Positions 8,425-17,611 are shown, numbered from the stretch's first letter. The stretch is 64,000 nucleotides of DNA from AAA164-E04 sp014239995 (GCA_029247315.1 JAQWLM010000069.1:1-64000); one strand, 5' to 3'. Numbers and translations are program-made. The notes: a model not told the origin generated them from the sequence alone.

Positions 8425-10652
8425 ATACCGTTTCATCCTTCAACAGACGTGACTTTCTCAGGCTGAGCGGTGTGACATGCTCAGGCCTGATACTGGGGTT
8501 TTCAGCCGAAGCCGAGACAAGCTCACCGGAAAACTTCAACCCGGATGTTTTTCTGACACTCGAACCAAGTGGCACCATACACATCTACGCACACCGATCC
8601 GAAATGGGCACCGGAATTCGTACGGTCCTGCCCATGGTCGTCGCTGATGAATTGGGAGCAGACTGGGACGACGTGGATATCAGGCAGGCCACTGGGGACA
8701 AGAAATTTGGATCCCAAAACACGGACGGATCACGCAGCATCTGGAAGTTCTTTGACCGCATGCGCACCGCCGGGGCAACAGCGGGGTTCCTCCTGAATCA
8801 GGCAGCCGCTGCCCGCTGGAATGTCGACCCAAGCACTTGCCGCCGCGACGCCAGCCATGTGATCCACAAGGCATCAGGCAAGCGCATCGCATTCAAGGAA
8901 CTCGTCGGCGAAGCCGCCAAACTACCCTTGCCCAAGGCGGATGAATTGACCTTCAAGGCACCCGAGGAAAGAACCTATATCGGCAAAGGAAAAAAGGTCG
9001 TTGATTTCGCTGACATGGTTTCCGGCAAGGCAGTTTTTGGTGCCGACATCCGCCTCCCAAACATGCTTTTCGCGGTCGTTGAACGAAGCCCGGTCCTTGG
9101 GGCCAAATGGAAAGATTTTGACAAGGAAGCACCACTGAAGGTCAAGGGGGTAAACCAAGTCGTCACCATCACTCCTTACAAGGCACCTCATGCATTCCAG
9201 GCGCTCGGGGGCATCGCCGTGCTTGCTGATCACACCCACGCTGCCATCAAGGGTCGAGAAAAACTCAATACCCAGTGGGGAACATCGGAACACGACCACT
9301 ATGATTCCGATGCCTACAGGGACGAACTCCTGGCCACCGCCGAGAAGGAGGGAACCGTGGTCCGTCACAAGGGTGATTACAAGGAGGCCATCAAGGGCCT
9401 GACAACCCACTCGGCCAGTTATTATACTCCACACCTCCTGCATCAACCGATGGAACCACCCGTTGCAACCGCCGACTTCAAGGATGGCAGATGCATCGTG
9501 TGGGCCCCCACCCAGAACCCCCAGGCGGCACAGGACGCTGTGGCCGCTGCGCTGGAGATCCCTGCGTCTCAGGTCACCGTGCACGTCACCCTTTTGGGCG
9601 GCGGGTTTGGGCGCAAGTCAAAGCCAGATTACGTGGCAGAGGCAGCCCTGCTCTCGCAAAAAGTCGGAAGACCAGTCCAAGTCGTCTGGACCCGTGAGGA
9701 CGACATCCAGCACGATTACTTCCACTCGGTTGCAGCCCTGAAACTGGAAGCTGGCCTCGACAAAAAAGGGTATCCTGAGGCCTGGAGCATGCGCACCGTT
9801 TTCCCGTCGATCAGCTCGACATTTGCAGAAGGAGTCGTGCAGGCCTCAGCCGGTGAAATGGGGCTGGGTTTCAGCGATCTGCCCTTCGACGTCCCACATA
9901 TCCTCTGTGAAAACGGCCCGGCACCGGCACACGTCCGTATCGGTTGGCTGAGGTCGGTCGCCAACATTCAGCATGCCTTTGCCATCCACTCCTTTGTCGA
10001 TGAACTGGCAGCAAAAGCCGGCATCGACCCTCTGGCATACCTCAACAGGGTCATTGGCAGGGATCGCAAGATCGACCTGAAGGCCGAAGGTGCCGATTAC
10101 CCAAATTACGGTGCGCCTCTTGAGAAGTATCCCGTTGACACAGCTCGCCTCAAGCATGTCCTCAACACTGCCGCCAAGGATGCGGACTGGGGCCGTCAAC
10201 TCCCTGTGGGGCAAGGCCAGGGTATCGCGGTACACCGGAGTTTCCTGAGTTACATCGCCATCGCCGTGCGCGTGAGGGTCCTCGGGCGCAAGGTGGTGAT
10301 CGAACAGGTGGACCTCGCCATCGACTGTGGTCTGGCAGTGCACCCGGAACGGATCCGCAGCCAGATGGAAGGGTCGGTTGTTTTTGGAATATCCCTGGCC
10401 ATGATGGGCAAGGCAACCATGAAGAACGGTGCGGTGGACCAGAGTAATTTTCACGATGCACCAGTAGCGAGGATCACGGACGCAAAGACAAAGATCAACG
10501 TGACTCTGGTCCAGAGTGAAGCCCCTCCCGGAGGCGTTGGGGAACCGGGAGTCCCACCCTTTGCCCCCGCCCTTTGCAATGCCATCTTTGCGGCCACCGG
10601 CAAGAGGGTTCGAAGCCTGCCTATCAAGGAGCATGATCTCTCAGAAGCTTGA
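8421..10652 (+). CDS. iorB: Molybdopterin-binding subunit, xanthine dehydrogenase family (IorB type), Tat-exported
   Basis: 743 residues, starting at GTG 8421 inside the end of iorA. The N-terminus carries a twin-arginine signal (NRRDFLRLSG followed by a hydrophobic run), so the assembled holoenzyme is probably exported by Tat. Family signatures include RSEMGTGIRTVLPMVVADEL near the N-terminus, the molybdopterin-binding LLGGGFGRKSK at about residue 393, and a C-terminal GVGEPGVPPFAPAL with the catalytic glutamate of the GVGE motif. This matches the large subunit of isoquinoline 1-oxidoreductase and related aldehyde or N-heterocycle hydroxylases. No maturation genes (XdhC, MobA) are adjacent. 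Confidence 0.9.
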   Translation: MNTVSSFNRRDFLRLSGVTCSGLILGFSAEAETSSPENFNPDVFLTLEPSGTIHIYAHRSEMGTGIRTVLPMVVADELGADWDDVDIRQATGDKKFGSQNTDGSRSIWKFFDRMRTAGATAGFLLNQAAAARWNVDPSTCRRDASHVIHKASGKRIAFKELVGEAAKLPLPKADELTFKAPEERTYIGKGKKVVDFADMVSGKAVFGADIRLPNMLFAVVERSPVLGAKWKDFDKEAPLKVKGVNQVVTITPYKAPHAFQALGGIAVLADHTHAAIKGREKLNTQWGTSEHDHYDSDAYRDELLATAEKEGTVVRHKGDYKEAIKGLTTHSASYYTPHLLHQPMEPPVATADFKDGRCIVWAPTQNPQAAQDAVAAALEIPASQVTVHVTLLGGGFGRKSKPDYVAEAALLSQKVGRPVQVVWTREDDIQHDYFHSVAALKLEAGLDKKGYPEAWSMRTVFPSISSTFAEGVVQASAGEMGLGFSDLPFDVPHILCENGPAPAHVRIGWLRSVANIQHAFAIHSFVDELAAKAGIDPLAYLNRVIGRDRKIDLKAEGADYPNYGAPLEKYPVDTARLKHVLNTAAKDADWGRQLPVGQGQGIAVHRSFLSYIAIAVRVRVLGRKVVIEQVDLAIDCGLAVHPERIRSQMEGSVVFGISLAMMGKATMKNGAVDQSNFHDAPVARITDAKTKINVTLVQSEAPPGGVGEPGVPPFAPALCNAIFAATGKRVRSLPIKEHDLSEA

Positions 10653-10844
10653 GGCTTTGATGCCGGTTCAAGAGGAGTCATTGAAGAAATCCCACTCACT
10701 CACCTGCTGTCATCGAAGGAATACAGTTCAGCGGCATGACACACACATACCCACCTGTGACCTCCTCCGCAGGTAGACCTACAGCCGTATCGCTCAAAGT
10801 CATCCATCCCACGGCAGGCTTTTACAGCGTGGTCCCGTTTTCCC

Positions 10845-11612
10845 ATGAAATACTTTACTGAGAACAAATACACCTCCTTGGTGATCATCTTGTCGGTGAT
10901 CACTGCCTTCCTCGGAAATGTGCTTGAACCCGTGGCCATCTACTCGCTGAGCTGGGCGATCCTCATCTACTTCATGCTGGAGGCATGCTTTAAACTGCGA
11001 AAGCAAGGCTGGAAAGGCTACATCAGCCATACAGGCAATCGATTCGATTTTCTCGTTGTCCTGTTCAGCGTGCTCTTCGTAATCATTCCTAACATGGCGG
11101 TTGGAAGCATTGTTTATCTGCGCCTGTTCAGGGTTCTCTCTCTTATCAAAATCGTTAAACTTATCCCGGACGCAGGGCATATACTCAGTGGCCTGGCACG
11201 GGCCATGAAGGCATCCAAGGCCATCCTCACCCTGCTGGCCATCCAGCTGGTCTTCTTTTCGCTGCTCGGTTTCAGCCTCTTTGGCACTTACCTTCCCACA
11301 TACTTTGGAAACCCACTGAGTGCGATGAATACGATCTTTACCATTTTCACGGTTGAGAACTGGGGTGCCGTACCGACAGCAGCCGAGGCACTGGACAAAC
11401 CTTACATCTATTATGCGGTCAATGCCTTTGTCATATGTGTGCTGATCCTGGGAGGATTCATCTCGCTGTCGCTTGCAAACGCTATTTTTGTGGATGAAAT
11501 GGCAAGCGACAATAACGATGAAATCATGAAAAAAATGGACTTACTGATAGCTGAAAATACCGAAATAAAAAAGGTACTCACCCATTTGGAAAAGCGGATT
11601 GGGAAGCCTTGA
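10845..11612 (+). CDS. Voltage-gated cation channel (NaChBac-like)
   Basis: 255 residues in one six-helix subunit. S1-S3 span about residues 10-85. S4 (about 92-108, LRLFRVLSLIKIVKLIP) has basic residues R93, R96, K102 and K105. The pore helix and filter read FTIFTVENWGAV, with E171 in the place of the NaChBac selectivity glutamate (TLESW). S6 is at about 190-215, and a C-terminal coiled coil (KKMDLLIAENTEIKKVLTHLE) probably ties the tetramer. Bacterial channels of this type conduct Na+ and have been linked to motility and pH response in alkaliphiles. A function here is inference, although the flagellar locus is only 13 kb away. Confidence 0.85.
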   Translation: MKYFTENKYTSLVIILSVITAFLGNVLEPVAIYSLSWAILIYFMLEACFKLRKQGWKGYISHTGNRFDFLVVLFSVLFVIIPNMAVGSIVYLRLFRVLSLIKIVKLIPDAGHILSGLARAMKASKAILTLLAIQLVFFSLLGFSLFGTYLPTYFGNPLSAMNTIFTIFTVENWGAVPTAAEALDKPYIYYAVNAFVICVLILGGFISLSLANAIFVDEMASDNNDEIMKKMDLLIAENTEIKKVLTHLEKRIGKP

Positions 11613-11634
11613 ACCCCTGTGAATTGACAGGGGG
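11613..11634. terminator. Bidirectional hairpin between convergent genes
   Basis: A perfect 7-bp stem (CCCCTGT / ACAGGGG) with loop GAATTG directly follows the channel stop codon. It lies about 35 bases before the end of the convergent metallopeptidase gene, so it can serve both directions. There is no clear T-run. Confidence 0.55.
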
Positions 11635-11669
11635 GCGGTAGGTAAGACCGGGAAAGAAGGGCACATCCC

Positions 11670-12557
11670 TCAAAATCGCATTTGGTGCAGGCTTCCCATC
11701 CTTGAAAGATCAAGAGTCTCCGGTGAAACATCCTGACACTCTCGATAAAATTGCTCCACGCTGACATGGAACAACGCCTCAAAAAGCTGCTTCCAGTTTG
11801 CGTTGCTGGGTCGTCGTTTCCAGAAATCAAGCATGCGCTGGAAACCACCTTCACGACACGCAAGGAGAACCATGGCTGTTGAGGTCCCGTAATTGACGTC
11901 CCTGTTGGCGTATGACTCCATGCGTAAACCGAAATCATCAGGCACAGCGTGACACAACTGGGCTGTCTCTGCATAATCACTTACCTGCTCAAAATCCCGG
12001 AGGTACATCGACTCAAAAACAGCGGCTGAACCCTCAATCACCCACTTGATGCTAAAGTCTTCCCCAAGGGAGGGATTTACATGCCGCTGGTAAACATGGA
12101 AATACTCATGTGCCATGACAGAGCGCATATGGGGATGCTGCTGCTTCAACTCATCCTGAACAATTTCCAGAACCAGCATGACACGCCTCTGCCCGCCTCC
12201 TCCATGTCCACCGCTGACATACTGGCCTCCCTCCAAGCTCTTTCCATGCATAATGGGGGGCTCTCTCCAGGAAGGCCAGGCAACGATATCGATATCATAG
12301 CCTCCAAGGAGCTGCGAGAGGTTCCCCACGACCCGGTGAAACTGAATCTCCCATGCCTTGGGCACCTCATAAAAGTATTCCTTGGCACAATAGACTTCGT
12401 ACTTTTTGAGCGACCCAGATAGCCCCTCAGATGCTTCAGCCTGGGCCCTGTCATGCAATGGCACAGCTTGCGCCGCCTGGGTGCATGAGAGAGATATCAT
12501 CCACCATGAAACAGTGACCACGAGATATCCTAAGCACCATGCCTTTGTCATTGTCAT
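11670..12557 (-). CDS. Exported HExxH metallopeptidase-like protein
   Basis: 295 residues from ATG 12557. The N-terminus (MTMTKAWCLGYLVVTVSWWM) is a signal peptide. MAHEYFHVYQRH carries the zinc-binding H150-E-x2-H154, and WVIEGSAAVFES 25 residues later offers E175 as third ligand, which is the gluzincin pattern. A Gly/His-rich loop (GGHGGGGQRR) lies about 30 residues before the active site. The arrangement resembles collagenase- or peptidase-MA-type proteins, but the exact family is uncertain. The upstream gene (12599-12952) ends 41 bases before and is likely co-transcribed. A TTG at 12602, overlapping that gene's stop as TTGA, is an alternative start. Confidence 0.7.
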   Translation of the reverse strand: MTMTKAWCLGYLVVTVSWWMISLSCTQAAQAVPLHDRAQAEASEGLSGSLKKYEVYCAKEYFYEVPKAWEIQFHRVVGNLSQLLGGYDIDIVAWPSWREPPIMHGKSLEGGQYVSGGHGGGGQRRVMLVLEIVQDELKQQHPHMRSVMAHEYFHVYQRHVNPSLGEDFSIKWVIEGSAAVFESMYLRDFEQVSDYAETAQLCHAVPDDFGLRMESYANRDVNYGTSTAMVLLACREGGFQRMLDFWKRRPSNANWKQLFEALFHVSVEQFYRECQDVSPETLDLSRMGSLHQMRF

Positions 12558-12598
12558 TGTGATTCCGATCTTCTTTCTGAGGATAGCCTCCCCTTTTC

Positions 12599-12952
12599 TC
12601 AAGAACCAGATGGAATCCGCTTGCCCTTGAGGGTCCCCCAGTGGGTTGGCCCAAGGGAAACATTTGGTCGAGCCTCAAGATGGACCGAATCCGCGTCAAA
12701 GCTCAGGTCGAATTCCAGGTGAAGGGGGGTCTCGGTAGCGCATGCCTTCAGGCTGTGCATACCACTGACGTGGGTGTCGAGCGCCTCCACAAACTTCAAG
12801 AGTCCACTTGGGGAAACATCCTGAAACTCGGTTGCGCTGCGCGCAAGCAGCCCACCAGCCTCGCCTCCGCTCAGGGTGCACGTGGTGAGCAGTAGGATCA
12901 AATAAAACGACGGCTCTTGCAGCGCGATTTTTTTTAATTCTCCCATTGGCAT
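12599..12952 (-). CDS. Small unknown exported protein
   Basis: 117 residues. A hydrophobic N-terminal segment (FYLILLLTTCTL) suggests export, but the cysteine lacks a convincing lipobox. The C-terminal half (LHLEFDLSFDADSVHLEA) looks beta-rich. No family is recognised. It precedes the HExxH peptidase on the same strand with almost no gap, so it may be that enzyme's partner, inhibitor or chaperone (inference). The start could be 12952 or 12946. Confidence 0.5.
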   Translation of the reverse strand: MPMGELKKIALQEPSFYLILLLTTCTLSGGEAGGLLARSATEFQDVSPSGLLKFVEALDTHVSGMHSLKACATETPLHLEFDLSFDADSVHLEARPNVSLGPTHWGTLKGKRIPSGS

Positions 12953-13088
12953 GATGTTCTCGAATGGAAAAAACGAGTCCCCAACATACCGAAATTCAAA
13001 ACCAGGGCAATGCCGAATGCCATCCACACATGGACAGGTTCATGAGCCGAGGATACGGTTCGTTCAGGTCCATGGAAGTCCTCAGGTA

Positions 13089-14597
13089 TCAGTCAATCAC
13101 CGGAAGACCACTGGGAACGTTCTCTGGAATGATGTTCATCATGTCGAGCGCACGCAGATCGGTGAGCGCGTATAGGAAAGTGACCAACTGATCTATTTCC
13201 AAAGGTTCCAGTGCAACAGGATCAAGCTCGTTGGCCTCCGCGAGTTGATCCACTGCCACAGCATCATCCATCGCCATCCAATCGACCGCATCGAGATCCG
13301 TCCGACTTGGAAGCACGGGCTGGTTTCGATCATAATGCGCAAGGCATTCAATCGGATCCAATTGATGGATCACCGCTTCTCTTAAGTCTCGGAAGGCACC
13401 GCCATGCCCCCACGGACCCGAGAGCGCCACATTGCGAAGAGACGGGGTCCTGAATTTGTAACGATCCATGGAATCCCCAGTGACACCCTCTCTTCCAAAA
13501 TCTTCGTAACCACTTGTCCCATGTCCCTTGCCGGGTCCCACCTGTGGCATGGATGTCACATGAAACTGATGGTCTGTCATGAAGGTGCCACTATGGCAGG
13601 AAGCACACTTGGCCTTTCCATAAAAGAGGGCCATGCCTGCCTTTTCGTCATCATTCATTGCGTCTGCGTCACCTCTGAGGTACTGGTCAAAAGGAGAGTC
13701 ATCAAAACGCATCTCGTGCGCCTCAAACGCTGCAATGGCATTGGCTGCCTGTGCAAAGGTGATTCCTTTTTTGCCGCGCTTGGCATGGGGAAAAGCGGCT
13801 TTAAAGAGTTGTTTGTATTCGGGGATGGATCTAAGTCGCTCCGCCAGCGCCTCCCAGATGCCGACCAGGTCTCCATCGGCCGCCAGGTCTGCGATGGGAT
13901 TTTCACCCAATTGCCCCGCCATTTCCGCCCCGGAGGTCACGGGAAACAAGGCTTGAGCTGCAAGCACATTATCGAGACCAGATGGAAGCTTCTTTCCAGC
14001 TGGCGTCAGAAAAGCCGACTTCTTCTTTGAGGATAGTTCAACACGGCCATCATGAAACATTTTCACAAACTCCTTGGCCCCACGATTAAAAATATCTGGA
14101 GCATTCCTCGGCACACGCTCATGCACGGCATCCATACCCACCCCCGTGTCTCGGTGTGGACCTAATCCACGACCACCCTCGCCAACGGGAAGAGAAAGTT
14201 GATCACCCGAACCGGCACCTGGATGATGGCAGGTCGCGCAGGAGATGTTTTGATTACCACTTAGAATCTTATCGAAAAACAACAGGCGTCCCAGTTCTAC
14301 CTTGGCCGGGGGGGGGGCTCCCCTGTCATAATAATCTGAATCCTCCGGTGGCTCAGGCAGCGAAAACAACAGCAGTTCATGCAAAGATTTATCCTCGTGA
14401 TGTTTGTGCTTACCCTTGCCATGTTTGTGCTTACCCTTGCCGTGTTCGTGCTTGTCTTTCTGATGAGCTGTTAATTTGCTTTCTACAAAGAAGATGCTCG
14501 TTGCAAACACAAAGGCAACCGCATACTTGAGAACTCCCGATGTGCGCCTTATCGAAAGGTGATTCAGAACGGATGTCATTTGATCAGATCGGGACAT
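13089..14597 (-). CDS. Di-heme cytochrome c peroxidase (MauG/CcpA family) with His-rich N-terminus
   Basis: 502 residues. A membrane segment or uncleaved signal at about residues 22-40 is followed by a His/Lys/Gly-rich stretch (residues 48-68, HGKGKHKHGKGKHKHH) that contains an exact repeat and could bind metal. The domain begins VELGRLLFFDKILSGN. C120-A-T-C-H124 and C331-A-S-C-H335 are the two covalent haem sites, and 'RTPSLRNVALSGPWGHGGAF' near the C-terminus is diagnostic of the family. It should act in the periplasm, either reducing peroxide or oxidising an unknown partner. A run of ten C codes the segment GAPPPA just before the domain, so slippage there would switch the gene off. Confidence 0.88.
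   Translation of the reverse strand: MSRSDQMTSVLNHLSIRRTSGVLKYAVAFVFATSIFFVESKLTAHQKDKHEHGKGKHKHGKGKHKHHEDKSLHELLLFSLPEPPEDSDYYDRGAPPPAKVELGRLLFFDKILSGNQNISCATCHHPGAGSGDQLSLPVGEGGRGLGPHRDTGVGMDAVHERVPRNAPDIFNRGAKEFVKMFHDGRVELSSKKKSAFLTPAGKKLPSGLDNVLAAQALFPVTSGAEMAGQLGENPIADLAADGDLVGIWEALAERLRSIPEYKQLFKAAFPHAKRGKKGITFAQAANAIAAFEAHEMRFDDSPFDQYLRGDADAMNDDEKAGMALFYGKAKCASCHSGTFMTDHQFHVTSMPQVGPGKGHGTSGYEDFGREGVTGDSMDRYKFRTPSLRNVALSGPWGHGGAFRDLREAVIHQLDPIECLAHYDRNQPVLPSRTDLDAVDWMAMDDAVAVDQLAEANELDPVALEPLEIDQLVTFLYALTDLRALDMMNIIPENVPSGLPVID
14308..14317. repeat. Homopolymer of ten G/C inside a coding region
   Basis: Ten consecutive G on the plus strand are ten C in the cytochrome peroxidase message, at codons 94-97. 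This length is in the range that slips in known phase-variable genes. Confidence 0.7.
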
Positions 14598-14685
14598 AAT
14601 TTGTTTCAGGTTTCCAATGTGCTACTATTATTACAGTGACTAATAAGTCGCTTTTATGATCTGAATCACGTGAAGCAAAAAATAT

Positions 14686-14702
14686 ACCAATTTTTTATTG
14701 GT
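14686..14702 (-). terminator. Intrinsic terminator, minus strand
   Basis: ACCAAT-AAAAA-ATTGGT hairpin followed by ATATTTTTT on the minus strand. It would end a minus-strand transcript about 90 bases upstream of the cytochrome peroxidase gene and overlaps the stop of the small frame at 14695-14946. Confidence 0.5.
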
Positions 14703-14946
14703 GCTTTAAAAGAAAAACCACAAGCTTGTTAAGCTTTTTATTTACATAGGCTTGGGAATGTTTAATTTTAAATTTTTTCAGAGCTTGCCATTCACGGACA
14801 TCCATGACACAGCAATAATTTCCATCTATAAGGCTGTTTTTGCCGTGTAGGCGGAAAAACATAACCCTTTCCTGTGACTGCCAGGCTGATTTGCTTTGAA
14901 TGGAAGGAAGTATGACGGAGCAGTGACATCTGCCAGGGGAAACCAT
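14695..14946 (-). CDS. Possible small basic protein
   Basis: An 83-codon frame whose stop lies inside a good terminator hairpin, which argues for a real transcript end here. The C-terminal half (ALKKFKIKHSQAYVNKKLNK) is very lysine-rich and the DNA AT-rich. No family or ribosome binding site is recognised, and a start at the internal ATG (MFFRLHGKNS) is equally possible. The remaining sequence up to 15161 shows nothing else. Confidence 0.25.
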   Translation of the reverse strand: MVSPGRCHCSVILPSIQSKSAWQSQERVMFFRLHGKNSLIDGNYCCVMDVREWQALKKFKIKHSQAYVNKKLNKLVVFLLKHQ

Positions 14947-15161
14947 GAGAGCACTGGAATCTCAAATCAGCTACTCCTTGAAGGACGACATACAGGCCCG
15001 AAAAACCTGTTTGTAAGGTAAACGAACTGGAAGAGGGGCCAAGGCAAGCACTCCATGAGCCTGCTGCAGGCTAGCTCTTACATGTGAGAGAAACGTCTTC
15101 CTTTTCTCCTCAGGACAGGAGGCTTGATGCCGAAAAACAGGCATGCCCGGGATGGTTCTCC

Positions 15162-16016
15162 TCAGGGATGCCTCGTGGACCTTTCCTGCATCCAGGCGAT
15201 GTCGCGGTTGTTGGGAGAGGGACGGTTGTATGGAGTGATTTTTCCCTTGGCAAAGGATTCCACCGTCCTCGCATCCTGCCATTTTTTAATCTCTGAATGG
15301 CCGTCGGCAAAGGAAAAACCTCCCGCACTTCCATGGTAGCTTGCAGGGATATCAACGATGCGATACTCGGTACCATTGCCTGGATATCCCCCCATGTCGA
15401 CGACAAACATCGCGTCATTAATGCTATCCTCCCGTTCGTCCAGAAACACAAAGGTCTGTGATGGACCGGGATCCACAAAATCAGATTCCTTACGATAAAT
15501 GCGCCAGGGACCTGAGGCCTCTGACCATCCCATGGCCCTTCCCTCGCCACGGCCGCCTACCCAATTCAGCATGGACATGCTTCTTACGCGGGGTTTCAGA
15601 GTACCTTTGACACGAACACTGCTTTTGTCACCAGGACATTTGAAAATCGCCTGGCTTCCGCCAAGGTAGGGCCAAAGGATACTTTGACTGAGGTTGACCT
15701 CAGGATCCCAGTTCTCCTGGTTTCCGGAACTGAAATCGAGCCATCCACCAACCCACTGATAGGGGCCATGTTTCACATAAGGAAGATCCCCACCACTGTC
15801 ATCAGAGTAAATTTTCCAGCCAAGCAACAACTGCTTGTGGTTATTCATGCACATGATGCCCTGTGCCTTGGATTTTGCCTTACCCAATGCAGGCAGTAGC
15901 ATACTGGCAAGGATCGCAATGATCGCAATGACCACCAGTAACTCAATCAAGGTAAAGCCCCTGCGGCGGAGCTTGAAGGGTGAGCACTTTCGCTGAACAA
16001 ACTTCATCGGTTGCAT
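15162..16016 (-). CDS. Prepilin-like secreted protein with H-x9-DG C-terminus
   Basis: 284 residues from ATG 16016. After a short basic leader, RRRG|FTLIELLVVIAIIAIL is a class III (type IV pilin-like) signal cleaved after Gly and methylated on Phe. It is followed by the hydrophobic helix and ALGKAKSKAQGIMCMNNHKQL. The C-terminal part contains SYHGSAGGFSFADGH, the H-x9-DG motif that defines the very large pseudopilin-like families of Planctomycetes, Verrucomicrobia and Lentisphaerae. Such proteins are thought to be processed by prepilin peptidase and displayed or secreted through a type II or type IV-like machine; individual roles are unknown. No secretion genes are adjacent. An ATG at 16007 is an alternative start. 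Confidence 0.85.
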   Translation of the reverse strand: MQPMKFVQRKCSPFKLRRRGFTLIELLVVIAIIAILASMLLPALGKAKSKAQGIMCMNNHKQLLLGWKIYSDDSGGDLPYVKHGPYQWVGGWLDFSSGNQENWDPEVNLSQSILWPYLGGSQAIFKCPGDKSSVRVKGTLKPRVRSMSMLNWVGGRGEGRAMGWSEASGPWRIYRKESDFVDPGPSQTFVFLDEREDSINDAMFVVDMGGYPGNGTEYRIVDIPASYHGSAGGFSFADGHSEIKKWQDARTVESFAKGKITPYNRPSPNNRDIAWMQERSTRHP

Positions 16017-16203
16017 GATAGACATCAAAAGAATCCAAGAGACCCTGGCATTAATTCCACACATGAGACGCCCCGTCAAGCTCCGGGCAACCCGCCCATG
16101 GCGGAGATTCTAAATGACGGGACATTTGAGGACCACATCAGCAAGGAGTCTTTTTTCTGAAGCGACGCCATCGCTACAGGGGTTTCAAAAAGGCGGCCGC
16201 GTC

Positions 16204-17535
16204 TCAGATCCTGGGAAGCGAAAGCGGAAGCACCTGGGCTGTGGACCGTGTCTTCATACCCTTTTGCCGCGTATCGACGAAGACATCGTGCGGCCCATGG
16301 GTTTGAAAGTCGCAATCCAGGAGGGTATACTGGAACTGAACATAACCCGCATGCTCGGCCTTGACATTGGCAACGGGCAGATTCTTGTAGTCCGGCTTTT
16401 GCCAATACGCGCATTGGTTCTTGCGCTGAATGTAACCTGAACATTGGATACCCCCCGGTTCCACAATGTCTTGATGCCGTGATCCGGTACGCGTAATGAA
16501 GTCCATGGTCGTCGATTCCTCTATTTCAACCAAGGCGTTCTTATGCTGGCACTGGAAACAATAATGCTCCAGTTCCTTTCCCTGGATGACATCCTGAAGC
16601 AAACCGCTGATGCGCGGGTGCGTTTTCCACAGGGGTTTGGGGATATGTTTGAAGTCGCCACCCTCAATATTTTTAATACCACTCAGATTTTTGATGATAT
16701 TTCCAAACATCGCACCTTGTTTCCTCTTAAACCTGACCGAACGATGTATCAGCCGGGCAAGCTCTGAATAGGATGCGGGAACTTTCTGCCTCAGGGTTTG
16801 TTTGAGATCAATGCCTTTCACAAATTGTGAACAATAGACGCAGAAGGATCTCCGGAAGGATAACGGAATATAGAATGACTCCAGATGAAAGATGGTAAGC
16901 GTGGTATCCAGGTCAGGCTGTTTCATGATCTGGCCCGGCCATGTTGCATGACACAGGGAACAAAAATATTCATCAACCGCATGAAACTGTTTTCGTCGCG
17001 CAAAAAACGGACGGTAGAGATCTTGGAAATACGCACTTGTCCGGCTGCATTTTTGGGCTTCCTCCAGCAGTCCCTGAGCCAGGAATGTCTCGATCCTAGC
17101 CTCCGTGTATGAAGGATCATCACAGGGCTCACTTGCATGCTCCTGCAAGACCCTTTCTGCCTCATATAATTGCTGACGGTTTCGCAGCACCTTGGACCAG
17201 AGGACACTATTTGAAAGGCGTTGCGGATTCAACCTGTGGGCTTGTTGAGCACATTGAAAAGCCCTTTCATACTGATGCTCCTCAAAACAGATGCGCGCCA
17301 GGTGCCCCCAGGCAAGATCATTCTTAGGATTGAGTTCAAGACAACGATGCAAGCATGACTGGGCTTGTTCCATGGAATGTAACCCTTCCCAGGCAAGGCC
17401 CCGATAATACGCTGCAAGTTCTCCTTTACCAAGGGATTCAGAGATGCGACACGATTCCAATAGCGCGGCAAAACGCTCCCGGCACAGGAGCTTATCTGCG
17501 TTTTCCACATCTTCTTTCTCAAAGTATGAGTGCAT
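16204..17535 (-). CDS. TPR protein with multiple Cys-pair (zinc-ribbon-like) motifs
   Basis: 443 residues with two halves. Residues about 15-165 hold tetratricopeptide repeats (AYYRGLAWEGLHSMEQAQSCL, ALGHLARICFEEHQYERAF-like). Residues about 190-410 are rich in CxxC pairs: CSLC, CVYC, CFQC, and a spaced QCSGYIQRKNQCAYW. Four such pairs suggest two structural zinc sites. No signal peptide is visible, so it is probably cytoplasmic. It lies 76 bases downstream of the nucleotidyltransferase-kinase fusion on the same strand, so the two may share a transcript. The combination is not one I recognise. Confidence 0.7.
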   Translation of the reverse strand: MHSYFEKEDVENADKLLCRERFAALLESCRISESLGKGELAAYYRGLAWEGLHSMEQAQSCLHRCLELNPKNDLAWGHLARICFEEHQYERAFQCAQQAHRLNPQRLSNSVLWSKVLRNRQQLYEAERVLQEHASEPCDDPSYTEARIETFLAQGLLEEAQKCSRTSAYFQDLYRPFFARRKQFHAVDEYFCSLCHATWPGQIMKQPDLDTTLTIFHLESFYIPLSFRRSFCVYCSQFVKGIDLKQTLRQKVPASYSELARLIHRSVRFKRKQGAMFGNIIKNLSGIKNIEGGDFKHIPKPLWKTHPRISGLLQDVIQGKELEHYCFQCQHKNALVEIEESTTMDFITRTGSRHQDIVEPGGIQCSGYIQRKNQCAYWQKPDYKNLPVANVKAEHAGYVQFQYTLLDCDFQTHGPHDVFVDTRQKGMKTRSTAQVLPLSLPRI

Positions 17536-17611
17536 CGAGTCTGCTCAATTCAAGGTCGTTGCATGCCCGGTCGAGAACGTGGCGCTCCACCTGACATCTT
17601 CCTTCGTCTCA

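Noticed and set aside
8922..9584. 220-codon minus-strand open frame inside iorB
   Set aside because: It lies fully antisense to a strongly supported molybdopterin subunit and shows no family features.
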